Below are positions 52,123-54,949 of a stretch of 54,949 nucleotides of DNA, piece by piece. The stretch's first letter is position 1; each line of letters starts with the position of its first letter. The notes beneath the pieces are model-generated. The model saw only the letters and a program-made list of their open reading frames with translations, was not told the DNA's origin and did no database searches. A program made the position numbers and the translations under genes. The DNA is from an uncultured Pelagibacteraceae bacterium (lineage in GTDB: Bacteria; Pseudomonadota; Alphaproteobacteria; Pelagibacterales; Pelagibacteraceae): NCBI GenBank assembly GCA_902624585.1, contig CACNXU010000003.1, forward strand, positions 1 through 54,949, in the 5' to 3' direction.

Positions 52123-53429
52123 TTAATATTTTGAACCATTTGTTGTGGCATCCATAAAGCTATCTCTGGAAAAATAACAACAAGAATTACTGCAAGGATC
52201 ATTAACATGAACAATGGGAATGCACTCCTTGCAATAAACCCCATATCTTTGTTAGCCATTCCTTGCAATACAAATAAATTAAATCCCACAGGTGGTGTTA
52301 TTTGAGCCATCTCAACCACAATGACTAAAAATATTCCAAACCAAATCATATCGAAACCAGCCTGTCTAATCATTGGTTCAATGATTGCCATTGTAAGTAC
52401 TACTGCTGAAATTCCATCAAGAAACATTCCTAGAATAATATAAAAAATCATTAAAACAAAAATTAATACATACGGCGATAGTTCCATATTTTGTATCCAA
52501 ATAGCTAAATTTCTTGGAAGACCAGTAAATCCCATAGCTAATGATAAAAATGTAGAGCCAGCTAAAATGAAAGCTATCATACAAGATGTTTTAGTTGCTC
52601 CTAATAAAGATTGTTTAAATGTTTCAATAGTTAAACTCTTTTGAAAGTAAGATAAAATTAAAGCCCCTACTACACCTAAAGATGCTGCCTCAGTTGCTGT
52701 TGCAACTCCAGTGTATATTGATCCAATTACAGCTGAAATTAATATAATTACTGGTAATAATTGTTTTGATTTTCTTATTTTTTCTATAAAAGAAAAATTT
52801 TCTACATACTTTGGCATGCTTTTTTTATTTATTAAAGACCAGATCATCACATAAGACATAAATATAAGTGCAATCATTATCCCTGGAATAATTCCTGCAA
52901 TAAATAGTTTTGCTATAGACTCTTGAACAGTTACTCCATAAATTATTAATATTATTGAAGGAGGTATAAGAAGTCCTAAAGTTCCTGAACCTGCTAGACT
53001 ACCTAACAAAATTTTTTCTGGATACTTTCTTTTTCTCAGTTCTGGTATAGACATCTTACCTACTGTTGCAACGGTTGCAGCAGAAGAGCCAGAAATTGCA
53101 GCAAAAAGTGCACAACCAACAACATTTACATGAATTAATCCACCAGGTAATTTTTGCATCCATGGTGATAGTCCAGCAAATAAATTTTCAGATAACTTGG
53201 TCCTAAATAATATTTCACCCATCCAAACAAATAATGGTAAAGCTGTTAATGTCCATGATGATGAGGTTCCCCATATCGTAGTTGCCATGGCATCCCCAAC
53301 TGGTCTTGAAGTAAATAACATCATCCCAATTGTTGAAACTCCTATCATGCTTATCGCTACCCAGATGCCAGATCCAAGAAAAAATAAAAGTACACTTATG
53401 AAAAATATAATGAGAAATATTTCAGTCAT
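52119..53429 (-). CDS. dctM: TRAP transporter large permease (DctM family)
   Basis: The large TRAP subunit moves solute with sodium across the inner membrane. The protein is 436 aa with about twelve to thirteen hydrophobic segments. GSSAATVATVGKMSIPELRKRKY (substrate-gate motif), LGLLIPPSIILIIYGV and TATEAASLGVVGALIL belong to the DctM core, and MFLDGISAVVLTMAIIEPMI and ITPPVGFNLFVLQGMA match the second half. It overlaps dctQ by 8 bases. The gene is the last of the leftward dctP-dctQ-dctM set. Confidence 0.94.
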   Translation of the reverse strand: MTEIFLIIFFISVLLFFLGSGIWVAISMIGVSTIGMMLFTSRPVGDAMATTIWGTSSSWTLTALPLFVWMGEILFRTKLSENLFAGLSPWMQKLPGGLIHVNVVGCALFAAISGSSAATVATVGKMSIPELRKRKYPEKILLGSLAGSGTLGLLIPPSIILIIYGVTVQESIAKLFIAGIIPGIMIALIFMSYVMIWSLINKKSMPKYVENFSFIEKIRKSKQLLPVIILISAVIGSIYTGVATATEAASLGVVGALILSYFQKSLTIETFKQSLLGATKTSCMIAFILAGSTFLSLAMGFTGLPRNLAIWIQNMELSPYVLIFVLMIFYIILGMFLDGISAVVLTMAIIEPMIRQAGFDMIWFGIFLVIVVEMAQITPPVGFNLFVLQGMANKDMGFIARSAFPLFMLMILAVILVVIFPEIALWMPQQMVQNIN

Positions 53430-53910
53430 TCTTACTTAAAATTGTTAAAATAAATTTATGTAAAACAGCTATAAAAAGAATTAAAGATCCAATAGCAACA
53501 CTAGTTTGAGGTATCCAAATTAAGATCTCATCTGCACCTTCGCTTCTCTCTTGAAAATCATAAGAGATTAATAACATTTTCCATAAGTAAAAAGATAAAT
53601 AACCTGAAAAAATTGTTGCTACAATCAGACACCATATTTCTAAAAACCTCTTATAAGATGAAGAGGCTTTTTCTAAGAAAAGAGTAATTCGAATATGTCC
53701 ACCCTCAACAAAAGTAAAGGCTAAAGCATAAAAAGAAGCTGCAGCCATGCAGTAGCCTGAGTACTCAGCTAAACCCCTTATGTAAAAACCAAAAATCCTT
53801 GAGGAAATTCCAATTAAAATAAATACTGCAACAAGAATTAAAAAAAAAGCAGCTAAATAACCTGAAAATTTGTAAAGTTTATTTAGATTATTATTTATTG
53901 ATTGAAACAT
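53422..53910 (-). CDS. dctQ: TRAP transporter small permease (DctQ family)
   Basis: The 162-aa protein has four transmembrane segments (about 15-37, 45-66, 88-108 and 135-155) and the GLAEYSGYCMAAASFYALAFTFVEGGHIRITLF core typical of DctQ, with LEIWCLIV following. It acts as a scaffold beside DctM. The ATG is 5 bases after a hairpin with a short T-run, and no Shine-Dalgarno fits in between. Confidence 0.92.
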   Translation of the reverse strand: MFQSINNNLNKLYKFSGYLAAFFLILVAVFILIGISSRIFGFYIRGLAEYSGYCMAAASFYALAFTFVEGGHIRITLFLEKASSSYKRFLEIWCLIVATIFSGYLSFYLWKMLLISYDFQERSEGADEILIWIPQTSVAIGSLILFIAVLHKFILTILSKND

Positions 53911-53915
53911 TTAGT

Positions 53916-53949
53916 AAAAAGGCCAACTTACTACAAGTTGGCCTTTTTT
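53916..53949 (-). terminator. Strong 14-bp hairpin between dctP and dctQ
   Basis: On the minus strand the arms AAAAAGGCCAACTT and AAGTTGGCCTTTTT pair perfectly across a 5-base loop (GTAGT, 53934-53930), and the T-run leads to ACTAA and the dctQ ATG at 53910. It lies 11 bases beyond the dctP stop. On the plus strand it also ends in eight T. It can act as a partial terminator or a 3' stabiliser that raises dctP over dctQM. Confidence 0.85.
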
Positions 53950-53959
53950 TTAAGACTAT

Positions 53960-54931
53960 TTATTTGTAAGCAGATAAAACTGCAGCACCTCTGTCTCCAG
54001 CTTTTGCTTTCCATTCTTCAGACATTGTTGCTCCAACTTTTTCAAAGTGTTTTTTCAAAGCTGAATTAACTTCGCCTACTTCCATGCCAGCATCGGCTAA
54101 AGCTTTTTTGTCTCCAGTATTACCTTGTTTAGATAATTCCCAACCTTTTTCTTCAGCAATTGCAGCTTGATTCATGACAAGATCTTGAGTTGCTTTATCA
54201 AGTTTATTCCAAGCAGCTTTATTTGCTATAATCATATTTTTTGGAAACCATGCTGCTATATCATAAAAATATTTCACACCATTTTCCCAAATCTTACTAT
54301 TTTTACCAGTTGTAGGAGATGTAATCATACTTTCCACTGCTCCAGTAGAAAATGCTTGGCTTATTTCAGCTGCTTCAATTTTGGTTGGTGCCATTCCTGT
54401 TAACTCTGCAATTCTAATTGTTGCAGAGTTATATGCTCTAAATTTTAATCCATTTAGATCACCAACTTTTTTAATTTGCTTTTTACTGTAAAGTCCTTGT
54501 GCAGGCCATGGTACTGCATAAAGAAATACCAATCCTTTTTCGTCAAGACTCTTAACAATATATGGCTTTGAAGCTTCATATAATTTCATAGCATCATCAT
54601 AAGAACTTGCTAAGAATGGCAATGAATCAATTTCATACAAAGGGTCCTCCTTTCCAAGAGCTGACATAAATCTTTCACCGATAGGTGCTTGACCTGTTCT
54701 AACAGCTCTGAAAATTTCACCACCTTTAAATAATGAACCACCTGGGTGAGTAACAATTGTAAGTTTTCCACCACTTTTTTCAGTTACATTCTTTGCAAAT
54801 TCTGTTGCATTAGCAGAATGAAAGTTTCCAGCACCATAAGCAAGTGCCATATCCCATTTTTCAGCCAAAGAAACGTTTACAAATAACAATACTGAAGTAA
54901 TTGTAGATATAAATAATTTGAATAATTTCAT
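53960..54931 (-). CDS. dctP: TRAP transporter solute-binding protein (DctP family)
   Basis: The periplasmic binding protein captures the solute for DctQM. A signal peptide (residues 1-23, cut after SLA) leads to EKWDMALAYGAGNFH. The conserved arginine of the carboxylate-binding site is in GLKFRAYNS (about residue 158), and GAVESMITSP belongs to the second domain. The length of 323 aa is normal. Adjacent pxp genes suggest pyroglutamate as solute; DctP6 and DctP7 of Bordetella are known pyroglutamate binders, but I cannot show that this protein belongs to their subgroup. It starts after an ideal Shine-Dalgarno. Confidence 0.93.
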   Translation of the reverse strand: MKLFKLFISTITSVLLFVNVSLAEKWDMALAYGAGNFHSANATEFAKNVTEKSGGKLTIVTHPGGSLFKGGEIFRAVRTGQAPIGERFMSALGKEDPLYEIDSLPFLASSYDDAMKLYEASKPYIVKSLDEKGLVFLYAVPWPAQGLYSKKQIKKVGDLNGLKFRAYNSATIRIAELTGMAPTKIEAAEISQAFSTGAVESMITSPTTGKNSKIWENGVKYFYDIAAWFPKNMIIANKAAWNKLDKATQDLVMNQAAIAEEKGWELSKQGNTGDKKALADAGMEVGEVNSALKKHFEKVGATMSEEWKAKAGDRGAAVLSAYK

Positions 54932-54935
54932 CTAT

Positions 54936-54943
54936 CCTCCTTT
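54936..54943 (-). promoter_or_regulatory. Perfect Shine-Dalgarno of dctP
   Basis: On the minus strand AAAGGAGG ends 4 bases before the ATG at 54931, almost fully complementary to the 3' end of 16S rRNA. It is the strongest site in the window, in keeping with high expression of binding proteins. Confidence 0.8.
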
Positions 54944-54949
54944 TTAAAA

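Noticed and set aside
1..54949. CRISPR arrays, IS elements, prophage genes, integrases or att-like direct repeats
   Set aside because: No spaced repeats, transposase or integrase motifs were seen, and no segment stands out in base composition from the rest of the window.

Overview
The window is about 55 kb of very AT-rich, very gene-dense DNA. It reads as chromosome from a streamlined marine alphaproteobacterium of the SAR11 clade (Pelagibacterales). This is inferred from base composition and lysine/asparagine/isoleucine-rich proteins, from spacers of a few bases or overlapping ends (even between convergent genes), from a glycine-riboswitch-controlled gcvTHP operon, and from the gene set (NAD-dependent formate dehydrogenase, TRAP and DMT transporters, 5-oxoprolinase). 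I see no rRNA, tRNA, IS element, prophage, CRISPR array or recognisable stand-alone transcription factor. There is no stretch over 300 bases without a gene.

Layout. Positions 1-13.7 kb hold core housekeeping: the start of a secreted protein (probably DUF2066), purM-purN, ndk-pepA, the LPS-transport/outer-membrane run lptF-lptG-lptD-surA-pdxA-ksgA, and the opposing block fabD-fabG-acpP-gmk. From 13.8 to 25.8 kb there is one long plus-strand run: rpsF-rpsR-rplI, dnaB, an RND/MMPL exporter, cvpA-purF, an HD-domain protein, gshA-gshB, and DMT and MFS transporters. From 25.7 to 38.8 kb is an accessory metabolic region: a MOSC protein, a PhyH dioxygenase with two Gfo/Idh/MocA dehydrogenases, a 75-aa protein, a three-gene operon (DMT transporter, creatinase, glycine amidinotransferase), moeA, a SufU-like scaffold, an HPP membrane protein, formate dehydrogenase, SelO and a DAO-type flavoprotein. 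From 38.8 to 43.8 kb lie TspO, an SDR and a lipid-modification cassette (FAD oxidoreductase, DUF1365, Cfa-like methyltransferase, DUF3833 lipoprotein). From 43.8 to 54.9 kb are gcvT-gcvH-gcvP behind a tandem glycine riboswitch, a DMT transporter, pxpB-pxpC divergent from pxpA, a TPR protein and a complete TRAP transporter.

How the genes work together. Several enzymes converge on glycine and one-carbon flow. The amidinotransferase and creatinase handle guanidino compounds and yield ornithine, urea and glycine or sarcosine. The flavoprotein could oxidise an N-methyl amino acid. GcvTHP cleaves glycine to CO2, ammonia and a one-carbon unit, and formate dehydrogenase takes formate to CO2 and NADH. 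PxpABC with the adjacent TRAP system suggests uptake and opening of 5-oxoproline to glutamate, next to a genome that makes glutathione.

Most notable observations. (1) The linker between the two glycine aptamers contains 12 bases perfectly complementary to the gcvT start region including its ATG, and it shares bases with the P1 stem of aptamer 2. This suggests a glycine-ON start-codon-sequestering switch. (2) The creatinase and glycine amidinotransferase operon could, in sum, act like an arginase. (3) The only two strong hairpins in the window sit directly against the start codons of downstream genes (selO and dctQ). Gene functions are by recognition of motifs from memory; no searches were run.
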